A DNA stretch of 64,000 nucleotides from Marisa cornuarietis (GCA_004794655.1 SMMW01000559.1:930001-994000); one strand, 5' to 3'; positions 12,601-22,990 are shown, numbered from the stretch's first letter. Translations and numbers: made by a program. Notes: a model not told the origin generated them from the sequence alone.

Positions 12601-15600
12601 GGTTTATAAAGGTTTGAGTCAAAACAACTATTAAATGTTTCACAAATGTTTTACAGGAAAATGTTTATAAAGCATTTTAAAAAGGTTTGGGGAAAAAAGT
12701 TTGAATGCAAACACTAAATAAAACATTACTTTGATGGGCATGATTAACATTTCAAAAACATTTGCTGCAAACATTATGTAAACATTTTGTGAGAACTGTT
12801 TGTAAATGTTTTTAAAATGTTCAAATGCTATCTGGGTAGCATATGTTCTGAAGGTCAAGCTACCTGAGGCAGTAGAGAGAATTAGCATGTGTTCTGCAGA
12901 TGGCCAGGCATTCACAGCCTTGATACTTCCATACCCGAACAACACCCATCTGTCCTGTTTGTCCTGACGCCAATAGTGTGCCACTGCTGTTCATGGACAA
13001 GCAAGATACCTGTAAGATGTCAGAAATGATCAGTCTCCCATTCTCTTTCATAGCTTAATTTCATACCTCACTGCCTTTCATGACTTACTTTCATACGTTA
13101 CCACGTTTCATAACTTACTGCCATTATAACCTTACCGTCTTTCAAGACTTACCATCTTTCAAGTCTTTTGATCTAATGAGTCATTCATCCATCTACCACC
13201 TACCCCTCTCTCTCCATATACACACTTTCGGATGCACTTGAAGATTATAAAATGTATTTCATTTAAAGGTTTTAGTATGAAAAAATGTGCATAATTTTGT
13301 GTTTGGTAAAAAACAGAACACAGCTGTTTGTGCGTAATTGGGACTGACCTTGCCAGTGTGTCCAATGAAGAAGCGCTGATGGCCGTTGCTTATGCGCATG
13401 GCCACTATTACAGCATGGCATGGATAGATGACAGTCGACCGGTCACTACTCCACAGAGCCTTTAGAAATATTCATTGTCAAATCTGTCATTTACTAAGTT
13501 TGCATATCATGCCAAGTTCATGGTTTAATCTTATACGGCTATGTGTTTGTGTGCATGCATGCATGTATGCAAATGTGTGCTGAGGGAAAAGGCTGATAGG
13601 TGTTGTATGATACATTATACCTGTATATATGAGTGCACATAAGTGCATACAGACATAAGCATATATAGAGATGCATGTAGACATGCACATGTATGTATGA
13701 GTATGCTCATGCACTCAGGCATGCACACTTGCATATGAGAGAGAGAGAGAGGAAAAGTGAATGCAAGTATGCTCTGACAGACAATGAAACAAGAATTATG
13801 CAAGGACCATAATTACACTATGGTTGAGTTTCAAATCAGAATATTTCTAAAAATGAAGGGAGGCAAGTTAGAGAAAACCTGCTCACATCTCGGAATGTGC
13901 CGCCACCAAATCCAACAATATGTTTCAGTTTTATAATTGGGTCTGGTTCCAAAACCTGTGGAAGGGTCATTAAAAAAATTCAGAACTTTTATCTTAATTG
14001 AAACAATTTCATAGCAGGAAAGGAAGGAAGGCTTACAAATCATTCAAATTCATAAAAGCATAAATGTGTATTTATTGTGGGATTTGCACAAAGGATAAAG
14101 CTTGTGGTTTCCCTGCTAGTTTGAATGAGAGATTTTTTGTTAATTTTTTGCATTCAAGACTGTGTATTTATAAGACAGAAAACACTGCAGATTATATTAA
14201 ACAAAAGCATCATGATTTAGTAAGAACTGAATTCACAAACCAGTAATTTACTGTCAGTGTAGCATACATGGGGGGGGAGACCTCTGTCTATTCACGACGT
14301 AGAAAATACTATTAGCACGCTCTACTAAAAATGAAAAACTAGAAACTATGAAACTAAAAAGATGTCATTACCTTGCACTTTACTTTTCCTGTAGTCAGAT
14401 GCATAGGGGCTGAAATCCTATCTATAGTTTTCTGCAAATATTTAGATTTTACCAAAAACTAACATTAATTTAAAAAGCAGAACAAAGGCAATACAACATT
14501 TTATCTATATTAGCATATTATTAAATAAGTCCATATCATTAGCCTTTTACAGGGATCACTTTAACTGTAGAGCGTTGTACCAACAGTGTACAACTAACAC
14601 TCCCACTGTAAGATGGAATGAAAGAGAACTTCATGAGCATTCAATGTCAATGGTTTAGGAATGGTGTGACTATTGTGAAGCACACACGCATACACACAAA
14701 AGCAACAGATGGCATATAAATGGCTATAAGTGCAACCAGAAGATTGCAGAGAAATTTAGTTGCTCATTAAGTACTTGAACTTTACATATAAAATGATTGA
14801 AATGTAGACTATTTGCAATAAAAAATGCACCGTAACAAAAATAAGCTGTCCCTCTCTTTTTCTCTGTGTGTGTGTGTGTGTGCATACGCTCACATGCAGA
14901 CACGTGCATGCATGCCTGCTATGATAAAATCAAAGTGAAACTGACATAAAAATTCTACCTTTGGCCCTTTAGAACTTGCCAGTGCATCATCCTCTGAGTC
15001 AATGGGATGTGCAAATATGTGCACGTTTGACTGGTCTGACACTGTCAAGGTCTCAGGCTCAATTTCTGGCAATTCTTTTGTAACAAGTTGTTTCCTGTGA
15101 TACTTTAAAACAAGTACATATAATTTTATTTTTGAAGCATGTACAAATTACTTATGTGCAAAGATATAAAATATTTCGATATTTTTGAAGCCTGCACATC
15201 AAGTAGGGGTTGCTACTTTACCCATCTTTCTCGCAGAATCACTATATTTTTCTGTTCCTGTTACTTGATGCCTTTTGTTTTTTTGTTTTGTCAGTACTGT
15301 CGTTTTCTTTTGTCCCCTTTTTTCTGTATCTACTTAGTCCACGTCTCTTCCTCGTTTTATGCGCTAAGAGCATGCTCTCTATGAGTGTGAATATGCGCTA
15401 TAAAAATCTCCACTATTATTATTATTATTATTAAGTCACCACAACGTTGTCCCATGTAGCTTTTAACTGGTCCGTCTCCATAAGATGCATGTATTTCTGT
15501 GTATAAGCAATGAAATGCAACCCCCACCCCAATCCAAAAAAGACCAATATAAATAAACATGCTTCAGTCCTCACCTGTTTTGGTTCAGTTAACTTGTGTA

Positions 15601-18600
15601 TCATTGAAACTCGTTCTGATACACATTTACTAACATTCTGTGGGTGTGGTCTGATTCTTTGTGGGTGGTTTTCAGTGTTCTCTGCATTTACAAAATTAAT
15701 CAAAAGAGATTAATCAACCATTTCACTAAATAATTTTCAGAGTCTTTGTGAAAGTAAGTTGTGATTAAAATTATACAGTTAACATCAAATATCGTTTTTC
15801 ATAAAAATATTGTAGTGGTTCATCATTTTCCATTCTTGTTAAATATTAGATGAATATGGAAACAGCTTCACGCTTTTAATGCTTTGATGGTTTAGGCACT
15901 ACAGTATCCACAAACATGTAAACTTTATTATTATATAATTCATTGCTTAACTACAACAATAACTTTCAAAGACAAACCATCTATGTTGTCTTTGATGCCA
16001 CTGACAGCATATTGTACAGAATCAAAAGGTTTTCTGTCACCTTCAGGTGGAAACCTGCCACCATAAAAAGCATCACTTATTTTACATGCTCATATTGTAT
16101 CATATCACAGAAGAGTCTTTAGCCGATCATTTTTACTTGTGTTCAGCTCTTTGCAGAACTCCAAAAATCCACACAGCCCTCAGCCAGCAAAACCTCATTC
16201 TTGTTTTGTGTATGATTTACAGTATCCACTCATTCTTAAGCACATCCTCATTGTATGACCACATCATTTAAAAGTTAAAATTATGCTTGTCATAAGCTAA
16301 TGCTGATATGCTTATCAACACAATATTGTTGCTGAGGCTTTTGCAGCCTGGTGGTTGGTCAATACACTGTAGAAAGTAGTAATGAGTAATGTGAGTAGAA
16401 AGTCACTGGTCAGGGCCATGTTCAAGTCTGTGGCTGAAAAATTCCATCCTCACTCAGCAGAAATTATTATTATTATTAAAGCAGATTTATATAGCGCAAT
16501 TTTCAACCCTAGAGTCGACTCAATGCGCCTTCCAAAAGATATGAGTACCTAATATATCAAGGCTGGTAAAAACAGCACCAGAGAAGGGTTGGTCTCTACT
16601 CTCAACATGCTATGCCCAAAACAAAGTGAACTACTTACAGTCACTGCTACTATGGCCACTGGGCCATGAGACTGTTTATCTTTAGGTGACATCATTCTTT
16701 CTGCACTGCCTGTTCATCTTTGTCAATAAATAAGTTTCACCTAGAGTCCTGAATAATTATACACTGATAATGACCAGTCCTACTCTAAAACACTTTCTTT
16801 GGACTCACTGTAAACTATAAACATCTTTGACAATGAAAAGAATCTAAAATGAAACAAATACAAATGTATGGTCTAAACCATTTTGAACTCCTATTGCATT
16901 GTCAACATATATATTTATTTTTTTCATTTTTTGAAGAGGTTATGGGGACAAAAACAAAATTCTTTAAGGAATTTCACTGGAAGAAAAAGTGAATAATTCT
17001 ATTACTAAATGCATTGTACAATGAACTAACCTAATCAGGTCATAGATATCATGCCAAGCCTCTCCCTTCTGAACAGGAAAGCCAAAGTCTCTTGGCAGTG
17101 GTGAAACATGTCTACCATCTCCTTTCTTCTTGGCATCAGCCATAGAGATTTCTGAAAGCAGATATTTTATAGTTTACGAAAAGGACAGTACTCTTTCTTG
17201 CTCATTTATTCATTCTCTCACTCTAACACGCACGCACGCACACACGCACTTGGCATCATTAATATCATTAAAATATTACCCACACCAGGAAAGTTACATA
17301 AAAGTGTCTAATCTCTAGCATTACTCAAGCTGGGAATTTTCTGTAAAAATGATTGTTAATCTCAAGCATCTTTCAGGCTAAGAACTGTAAAATGTCAAAT
17401 GATTAATCCTGTGATGCTTGGGGTAACCTGATTTGAACCCAAATGCAGTATTAAGCCTGAGGACTGCTCAGGGTCTATCATTTTTATATAAAATGCCAAG
17501 ATCTAATAACACTCAAGGTTATTGCCAAGGAGGTTAACATAAGCAGACCCATTAAATAGATGAACACACATTATGCATAGAAAAAAATAGAAAAAGCAGT
17601 TCTGTACAAACCTGGATCATAAAGAACATCACTGGTGAAAACATTTTTAACAAGCATGTTGGCACACAGTCGGATGCTTCTGACGTAAGAATACCTCCGA
17701 CTCAGGTATGTGGAAAGGATATAATTTAAATCCAAGCACAAGACTGTCCACCTTGTTGAACATGGAGCTGGTCCAGTATGTTCTGAGCCAAAAATATTTG
17801 GAGCAATCAGAGTGAAAGATATTTTAAATATAAAAGGTTAAAAAAGAAAGGTCAAAGGCAATATCTCCCTGCATTGTATCATTTTAAGAAGCTTCACTGA
17901 TGATGTAGGCATGCATTGCGGCAATGCAATATCAATGATTAAAATATTCATTCACTTTCTATGCACATTATTTCTCTTAGCATATGCTGCAGTTCAAAAG
18001 TTTCTTTTTTAAATGCTAAAACCAACATCACAGCTACATGCAATGCATATTACTAACAAAACAAAAAACTTATCCAACACTTTCAGCAATTAAGATTTTC
18101 ATTATTCTGGGAATGTCATTGCACTTTGAAAATACACACCTCGTGCACCAACAGCAGCAAAAAAAGCTACAGAATCCTTTGCTGGATTGCACAAAAATGG
18201 AAACTGAAGCCACGTTGCCGTGGATTTGAACTCCTTGAATAGGTTAGAAAATGAGAGACGCACAACAAGGCCATCCTGAGTTGCAACATCAATGTGGACT
18301 ACAAAGTATTTTGTTGGCACTGGACGAAACAGCAGGTAAAAATAACGGCCTGTCAATCCCAAGGACTGTGAACTCATACGTGGGAGCTGAATATAGTTGC
18401 CGGCTGGTATGTGTCCAGTAATCTTGTACACCGTTGCCTTCACTGTTTTGTCCATCAAGGTGCTCACATCCCCTTCTTTCAATGCCTTCTTCCATGATGA
18501 TACATTGAAATGCTTGAAAACGTTCACATAAGGTTGCTGCCATACTTTTAAAACAGAAAAATTCTTAAAGTTAGTAGTGGTGTAGATTTTTAAAAACTGT

Positions 18601-19373
18601 CTAGCACACACATAAATGCAAATAGATGCTCAAAGTTAGTTCCAATTAGAAGCAACTCTTTGTGAAAAATAACATTTGTACTACATAGTACTACAATGTG
18701 TAATTAAAATCATTCCCTTCTGAATTTTTAGTAATGTTAGTTTCCAGTGAGGAGAAACATACATGCATAATAATGTCATAGCATCCGTGAAATATCTTTA
18801 ACAACTAAATAAACTCTTGCCTGATTCTCTTTAAGACAGCAGAGTCTTAAGCACTTCAGTCTATAAGAATAAGACATATCTACATTTTACTAGCAACTTA
18901 ATTGCACGCCGTTGTATGATTTCCCCTAATAATATGGGCATAATGAATGGGCACCAGATTTCATGGAACTACTACAACATTTTCGTTACAGCAAAGTAGT
19001 AACCTACAATGATTTTTGGCAACACGGGAATTTTAAAACTTTGCTGTTAACAGAAAAATCACAATCTGATAATGCCTAGGCCTATATATGATTATACAAA
19101 ATAATACAACTACAAACAAACATAGACAAGAGTGTGCTCAGGAAATTTTCAACGAATCACTGTTGCTATACGGGAAAGTGGTATTTGACTTTTTTTTTTA
19201 CTAAATTCTACTGTACATGACCGAGGAACATGTTGGTGGCAAGGACGCTATCAGTGGTAAATTATTGTTTTATCTCCCACTTGTGCCTCATTTTTGAAAA
19301 TCAGAACTTCTGCTAGATTGTATTATCGTTAAATAATATCACGAAAAAGCAAGCACAACTTACGGTTCGCCAT
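538..19373 (-). CDS. WDR90: WDR90/POC16 centriolar WD40 protein, 26 coding exons, 3' end outside window
   Basis: WDR90/POC16 proteins bind microtubules and sit on the inner scaffold of centrioles and basal bodies (family knowledge). Exons in coding order: 19373-19364, 18544-18140, 17782-17612, 17151-17031, 16054-15978, 15681-15575, 15102-14959, 14431-14372, 13955-13887, 13459-13349, 13009-12864, 11500-11443, 11232-11114, 9559-9398, 9144-9008, 8423-8313, 7042-6972, 6747-6583, 6227-6088, 5827-5566, 5084-4914, 4056-3928, 3281-3151, 3008-2989, 2367-2233, 686-538. They total 3381 nt, or 1127 codons, without a stop, and all phases agree. Residues about 1-140 form a CFA20-like domain; WD40 repeats run from about residue 370 to 1026. 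A Pro/Ser/Thr-rich linker follows. Vertebrate WDR90 has a second WD40 region, which should lie left of base 538. Exon 7 uses a poor acceptor (TTTTAAAG). Identity is firm; single borders could shift. Confidence 0.93.
687..2232 (-). repeat. WDR90 intron with a degenerate minisatellite-like array
   Basis: Two stretches, about 805-965 and 1318-1640, repeat variants of a roughly 18-22 base motif around GCATTCACAGCACATATAAA, for example GAGCATTCATAGCACATATA, AGCATTCACAGG and AGACATTCACAAAGCATATA. The units are heavily diverged. The 350 bases between them show no such pattern. No coding signal is seen. Confidence 0.5.
2233..7042 (-). CDS. WDR90: WDR90 exons 17-25, end of first WD40 region and linker
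   Basis: The propeller continues with EHDGAVTAVSLSADG (exon 17), then LATVSKDHSIRVWDAETFQQ (18), FACGFESGAVRIFDVES (19), FSPSGEYLYSACSQGMLAAY and AFVGPSDFIVTVMDA (20), LLRVDITSMASGD and LLVATSSNRLVKLDA (21), TSGDKVLKVWDYHMRLD (22) and FTPDERSIISTGEAVYIWNN (23). Exon 23 would read straight into a TGA after PPVE. A strong GTGAGA donor two bases earlier instead joins it to a 20-nt exon (2989-3008), and exon 25 follows in frame. Exon 25 is a low-complexity linker with TPTDMPRHTPPRPM. Confidence 0.88.
3350..3599 (-). mobile_element. LINE 3' tail (ATT-tailed family), with TA microsatellites
   Basis: Read on the minus strand, 3545-3372 carries the same 3'-end signature as the LINE at 24950-25796: a GCGCTAAGAGCATGCTNTNNRNGAGTGNGNRTATGNGCT block followed by a TTATTATTATT tail. 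Only the 3' untranslated end is left. (TA)n runs flank it at about 3355-3370 and 3580-3597. It lies in a WDR90 intron. Confidence 0.65.
6510..6551. repeat. (AC)n microsatellite
   Basis: A run of about 40 bases of CA repeats, broken by one ATA, in the WDR90 intron between exons 18 and 19. Confidence 0.9.
7266..8158 (-). mobile_element. Mariner-like transposon remnant with TIRs and TA target duplication
   Basis: The two ends are inverted copies: TGAAGGATGTTCCACTTC at 7266 and, on the minus strand from 8158, TGAGGGATGCTCCAGTTC, with similarity continuing through the CC..GACTT positions. Each end is flanked by TA, the Tc1/mariner target. Minus-strand translation gives degenerate mariner-type pieces, such as LQELKETYGDDGQSKMTV (compare the helix-turn-helix region of mariner/SETMAR transposases) and, near the other end, HKAQKVLQLMVTMLKK (compare mariner C-termini). 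Stops and frame breaks make it non-functional. It sits in the intron between WDR90 exons 17 and 16. At 893 bp it is shorter than an intact mariner, so internal loss is likely. Confidence 0.8.
8313..13955 (-). CDS. WDR90: WDR90 exons 9-16, N-terminal WD40 repeats
   Basis: These exons encode the first blades of the beta-propeller region. Readable landmarks are KHIVGFGGGTFRDALW (exons 9-10), RFFIGHTGKVSCLSMN with a GQMGVVRVWKYQG blade (exons 10-11), SCSGNVLCGVGKD (12), VIWNTSFVLKKREITIV (13), MVSCGRDNIRLWRV (14), CCRSGHVFEIDYQKMAVQ (15) and GSDDGFLRLWPLDFAHVYLE (16). Exon 9 must end at the GTGAGC donor after codon GAT (13887). An apparent donor 8 bases further downstream would break the frame of exon 10. 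Confidence 0.9.
10795..10890 (-). mobile_element. RTE-type LINE C-terminal fragment
   Basis: The minus strand reads KEWTGRLKQTLLIINQNSHEW then a stop, then SAAASVHV. This resembles the extreme C-terminus of RTE retrotransposon proteins. The DNA at 10793-10828 also matches 53025-53063, at the 3' end of the RTE element on the right of the window. No target duplication was found. Confidence 0.5.
11501..12150. other. WDR90 intron sequence, no feature seen
   Basis: This is intronic DNA between exons 12 and 11. It has no in-frame exon, clear repeat or RNA signal that I could support. Confidence 0.5.
12192..12836. mobile_element. TA-flanked MITE (Tc1/mariner-type) with CCCAGATAGCATT ends
   Basis: The left end is CCCAGATAGCATTGAAACATTT. 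The right end, read on the minus strand, is CCCAGATAGCATTTGAACATTT. Both are flanked by TA (12190-12191 and 12837-12838). The inside is full of inverted AAACATTT-type motifs and has no transposase frame, so it is a non-autonomous element. It carries a tRNA-derived SINE at about 12315-12485. The undisrupted sequence survives in the neighbouring copy B, which confirms both borders. Confidence 0.85.
12315..12485 (+). mobile_element. tRNA-derived SINE nested in the MITE
   Basis: It has an A-box-like GGTGGCGCAACAGTTATAG stretch, a B-box-like GGTTCAGTTCTC, and a 3' part TTGCTGGTTCAGCGTAAAAC followed by ATCAATCACCCACC. The same layout recurs near 62485-62680. The 3' part alone recurs near 39100 and 56540. 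Confidence 0.7.
13540..13760. repeat. Low-complexity TGCATG/TGTATG-rich tract with (GA)n
   Basis: Irregular repeats of TGCATGCATGTATG and related words run through WDR90 intron 9 and end in a short GAGAGAGAGAGA run near 13738. It looks like decayed simple sequence. Confidence 0.55.
15207..15434 (+). mobile_element. LINE 3' tail, same family as 24950-25796
   Basis: The sequence from TTGCTACTTT through ATCTTTCTCGCAGAATCACT, the GCGCTAAGAGCATGCTCTCT block, ATATGCGCTATAAAAATC and the (ATT)n tail matches the 3' untranslated part of the longer LINE near 25.6 kb. Protein-coding sequence is missing. It lies in WDR90 intron 6. Confidence 0.8.
16465..16690 (-). mobile_element. LINE/SINE 3' end with GCGCTATATAAAT tail
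   Basis: Read on the minus strand it ends GCGCATTGAGTCGACTCTAG, then GGTTGAAAATTGCGCTATATAAATCTGC and an (ATT)n-type tail at 16468-16480. The tail resembles the 3' end at 52430-52500. The body has no reading frame. It is in WDR90 intron 4. Confidence 0.55.
18140..18544 (-). CDS. WDR90: WDR90 exon 2, CFA20-like (DUF667) domain
   Basis: This 405-nt exon holds nearly the whole N-terminal domain that WDR90 shares with the ciliary inner-junction protein CFA20/CFAP20. In WDR90 this part binds microtubules. Diagnostic stretches are WQQPYVNVFKHF at the start, then YIQLPRMSSQSLGLTGRYF, then FSNLFKEFKSTATWLQFPF, all very close to vertebrate WDR90 as I recall it. The exon is spliced to a 10-nt coding exon (19364-19373, M-A-N plus one base), giving the normal family start M-A-N-L-W. 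A Met-starting frame running upstream from here into the intron is not the real start. Confidence 0.93.
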
Positions 19374-19464
19374 TCTAAATCAAATAACACGATGCATATC
19401 TAAATCAAACATCGACGTCAACAAAGGCATATGCGTTCAGACTTGTCTATCATCGTTTGGTTTT

Positions 19465-19476
19465 GCCGCCATGTTG
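19465..19476 (-). promoter_or_regulatory. YY1-type element upstream of WDR90
   Basis: GCCGCCATGTTG (minus-strand sense CAACATGGCGGC) fits the YY1 core often found at or just after transcription starts. It is about 92 bases upstream of the WDR90 ATG at 19373. The region 19380-19560 is the only candidate promoter for WDR90 here; no TATA box is seen. The ATG inside the motif would open a short upstream frame. Confidence 0.5.
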
Positions 19477-19534
19477 ACGGAAGCAAGACAAGTTTACGTC
19501 ACATCCTGCCGAGGTAGCGAGGGAGAAACTCAAA

Positions 19535-19946
19535 ATGAACTATTTTGTTGTGGTGGTCGTCGTTATTAAGATCCTTACCTCTCAAGGTAAGCAGTTATTT
19601 AAAATGTCTCTGCTTGACATTTTCTGAAGTGGGTCTGTCGGGATGTGTGTTATAAAATACCCGTTTTTGCCGCTAACATTTATTTTTTTATCATATTTCT
19701 GAGATTATTAACGACACATCTATGAAGTCTGAATCTGTGATGAGTAATGACACTTTCACAGATGTGAGATAACACTGTCAGAGTTACTCATATCAAACAT
19801 CACGAGTGACGGTCATCACATGACAGATACTTCGAGAGAATTATGGATTACCGTTATTTTTGTAACAAGTTTTGTTTCCAACTGCAGCAGTCGCTAGGAA
19901 GTTTACATACATCATTCAAGCACGGACGTGTAATACAAGTCCGTGA
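19535..19946 (+). CDS. Possible divergent two-exon small secreted peptide (weak)
   Basis: Starting at an ATG at 19535, 17 codons (MNYFVVVVVVIKILTSQ) look like a hydrophobic signal peptide and end at a good AAG|GTAAGC donor (19586). A CTGCAG acceptor at 19887 would continue in phase with 19 codons (AVARKFTYIIQARTCNTSP) to a TGA at 19946. The gene would be head to head with WDR90. At 36 residues, with no recognised family, chance is a serious alternative. The first exon could equally belong to a non-coding RNA or lead to other exons. Confidence 0.15.
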
Positions 19947-20474
19947 TTCAAGCGTGATTTGATACTGGAAGTTCTGATATGGAAAAGCTGATGGTGACAG
20001 GTGTTAAGTGTTGATCAGTATTATTGACTTGTCGATTGATTTGTTGAGGATGTCACATAGAAGTACGTTACTCTTAAAGGAACCTGAGGACTTAAGATTG
20101 AAATCATGCAGTACGAATACTATATTGAGGCAATCAGGTGAGATGTTTAAAAAAGAATTAACCGAGTATTCGTTGAGAGAAGAGGTACCTGCAGACATTT
20201 GTAAATGTGCATGGTTTTCCATCAGGTAGAAACAAACGTAAATCTTTCAAAAGAGCCCCATGCAGATGATATAAAGATGCAGTTGGTGACAGTTGCTAAA
20301 GCGCCTACAACCACAACAATCAGAATCAGATATTGTAGGTTGAATCTCTGCTTCAACATACCTCTCTTCAGATTTGACACATTTTTTAAGGCTGACCATT
20401 GCATACACGCTTGTGCTGTAGATTCTACTGTATGCATGCATGTTGTGTACATCTCCATGTATGAAGGTATATAT

Positions 20475-20634
20475 CCACGGTTTTCAACCTGTGGGGCGCG
20501 ACATGCTGACAATGGAGGCACGAAGGCATCATTTTCTCATATCTCATATAGGTATTAGGGGGTAATGGGGGGTGCGCGGACGTACCTTTTTTTGTCTGGG
20601 GGGGGCGTCACAAGTAAAGTGTTTAGAAACGCTG
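20475..20634. mobile_element. Small hAT MITE with target-site duplication
   Basis: GGTATATAT stands on both sides (20466-20474 and 20634-20642), consistent with the 8-bp duplication made by hAT elements. The ends are CCACGGTTTTCAACCTGTGG and, on the minus strand, CAGCGTTTCTAAAC, close to the general hAT end CAGNGTTTCTCAACC. The GGGGCGCGAC and, near the right end, GGGGGCGTCAC motifs are also typical of small hAT derivatives. It has no coding capacity. Confidence 0.75.
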
Positions 20635-20684
20635 GTATATATGATGCCTATCCTAAAAAGCTGCATGCTCGTGCATCTGTATGT

Positions 20685-20768
20685 GAAGCACTGTAAGCCT
20701 AGTTTTGGTATTGTGGAAAGGCACTATATAAATACACTATATTATTATTATTATTACTATTATTATTA
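20685..20768 (+). mobile_element. Retroelement 3' tail with GGCACTATATAAAT and (ATT)n
   Basis: GGAAAGGCACTATATAAATA followed by an ATT microsatellite is a common 3' end of truncated non-LTR elements in aquatic invertebrates. A related tail stands at 35085-35115. It directly follows the hAT MITE. Confidence 0.5.
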
Positions 20769-22990
20769 AAGAAAATTTGCCAAGGTCTGAAAACATAAAT
20801 GATTTGGCATTGAGGAGCTGAAAACATGGATGGAGGTCTCACCACATAAACCAGAAATGAAAGGTGACATACATCATCACTAGATTACTGGTTAAAAAGT
20901 GTAGAAACATTAGAATTATTCATTTCTTTGGGGTTTCAGACAGTTTATGTAAAGTGTGGGGTTTTTTTAAAAGACACCTCTAGCCCCTATCTCCCTTTTA
21001 TTGACCAGTTGCTTAAAAAAACAGACAGCCAAGCAAGCACACGTTAATATTATTTTGATTCTTGATATCAAGAAACTGCTTGAAACTGTGAATGTGAAAA
21101 CCTGCAGTCTATCAATGACAAACACCATCTTCACAGTCTTTTTTGTTTTTTGGTTGTTTTTTTTTTTTTTTTACAAAATATTAAAAAATATTTCATCAAA
21201 AATTGAAAAGAGCTAAAATAAGGGGAGGAGAATATCATGCTGTGGCTTGTTTTTTTCTTAAATGACCTGACCTTGTAGTGTTTGATTAACTGTGAGAAAT
21301 GAATACTTTCAAATTTTCTCCAGTGTTTGTTACCCTTTTTTTTTAGATAGGTTTTAAAAATGGCTGCACTCTGATGCTGTTTCATGCAAAAAGTAAACTA
21401 TTTTCATTCAAACAAATGTTTTGACCAGCTTTGTTCTTGAGAAGTTAAAAGTTGGTAGGTGTCATTGGAGATGTCCTCTGATAAATTATTAAAGAAAATA
21501 AATGTTTTCTGATAAACTGGTAAATTAGCACAATAATTTTATGGAACAGCTATATATATCAAAATACTTCATTATTATTATTGTTGTTGTCGAAGATCTT
21601 CCTCAAAAAAAGTTATATGGGTGCCAAAGAGATGAACAAAACTAGGCGATTTTTTTCAAAGTCATACTTTTCTAGTTTTTGTTGTTTATTTTACAGAAAC
21701 TGTCCAAAATATATGGAATGTCCCAGATGACATTTACTGACTGTAAAACTCCAGTCATCAGCCAGTCCCTTTCTACACTTATATTGTTTGTTTTAAAAGC
21801 AATATAAAAAGCCATGTAGATCTTATTTCATTTGCTTTACACATGAGCCTGTTAGCAGCTGAGCTCGTTACCCAGCTTTTACAGCCAGTCTTATTTTCTA
21901 TGTTCAGTTTTATTACCACTGTGTATAATAAGAGTTTCATAAGGGTTTTTACCTCTGCACAACATGCTACAGTATATGTAATCCCTTTTAAGTTTATAGT
22001 GCCCTATCTTTCCACATTTCTTGCAACAAGGTACATCAAATCAGTATAAATGACCAGCTTTAGCTCACTGCATGTACCTCAGTATGGCTCATATAGCATG
22101 CTTGTATTCACTTTGGGTGGATGATCTATTTAGGACCTTCTGTCATGTTCTGATTAAAGGTCTGATTAAACGGTGGCAGTCCTTTGAATGTTTGATAAAC
22201 CTTCATGAGACAAGAGACTCTACCACTAACTGTTTCATGATTGTAGTATTAACTGGATATTTTCAACCTAGTGAGATTAAATAATAAGTTGAAGGCAAGG
22301 GGTTTTAGTAAGGAGAAAGGGGTGGAGGAATCTGTTTGACAAGAGCAAGAAATGATTTTGTATTCAAGACAGTTTCCTGTTAAGAACAATTGGATGAGGT
22401 CATGTGAAAAAGCATTGAGATCTGATTGCTGGGAGACCAGGAAATCTACTGTCACAAAGCCATTGTAAGAACTTGAGATAAGTCTCGGCTACCCTGTCAG
22501 TTCATTTATCTTAGCAGCTCCTAATCTTCTTTTCCTCTTCACAGGGGTGTGATCTAGCTGAGAGGCTTTTCTGTTTTTCACTGATTGTACTGCACAGAGC
22601 TGATTTGCAAGAGATGTTTGTTAATACCTTGTGTGTCATCAGTCAGAATGTAGTCAGAATTTACATTGACCAGTTGTTGCAGGGAAGTTGAGATGTTAAG
22701 GCAGCACTGATTTAAAGGATACATTTTGAAAGATGAAACATTTGCCGCTTGCTTCATGCAAAATTCCCATGGATGTCTTTGTCTCGTCAGACTTTATATA
22801 TCTATGCATAAGAACATGTAAAGTAAAAACATTATCTAGCTCTGCCAAAAAGAATTAAGTCTACCAGCTTCTCACACTCTCCCTTTCCTCTTCTCTTCAA
22901 ACATCTTTGTGCAAGCAAATAAAATAGTTCTAAGAGCCAACTGTCTTATTAGATAGTTTCTGGCAGTGCATACCTTAACCCATGGTGATG
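20769..22990. other. Intergenic AT-rich DNA, nothing recognised
   Basis: This part of the WDR90 to MICAL-like interval has poly-T (21151-21171), an ATT/GTT run near 21570 and no reading frame, RNA gene or repeat that I can support. Confidence 0.5.

Larger units (their letters stand above)
12160..12891. repeat. Tandem duplication of a WDR90 exon end
   Basis: Copy A (12160-12191) and copy B (12852-12883) match at all but two of about 32 positions around GGTCAAGCTACCTNAGGCAG. Copy B is the real 3' end of WDR90 exon 11 with its donor. Copy A lies downstream of it in the intron and keeps a GT donor after CTGCCTTAG. The bases after the MITE (12837-12850, TAGCATATGTTCTG) continue copy A, as TAGCATGTGTTCTG continues copy B. 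The MITE therefore split copy A. Confidence 0.75.

Noticed and set aside
13879..13886. Alternative donor extending WDR90 exon 9 by eight bases
   Set aside because: It shifts the frame and brings a stop in exon 10; the GTGAGC donor at 13886 keeps the conserved ALW segment.
18102..18611. Met-starting 169-codon frame beginning in WDR90 intron 1
   Set aside because: The first residues come from intron sequence. Splicing the 10-nt exon at 19364-19373 gives the family-typical N-terminus.
22249..22455. Short frames in the 21-23 kb intergenic region
   Set aside because: All are under 75 codons with no homology, splice signals or codon bias that I could see.
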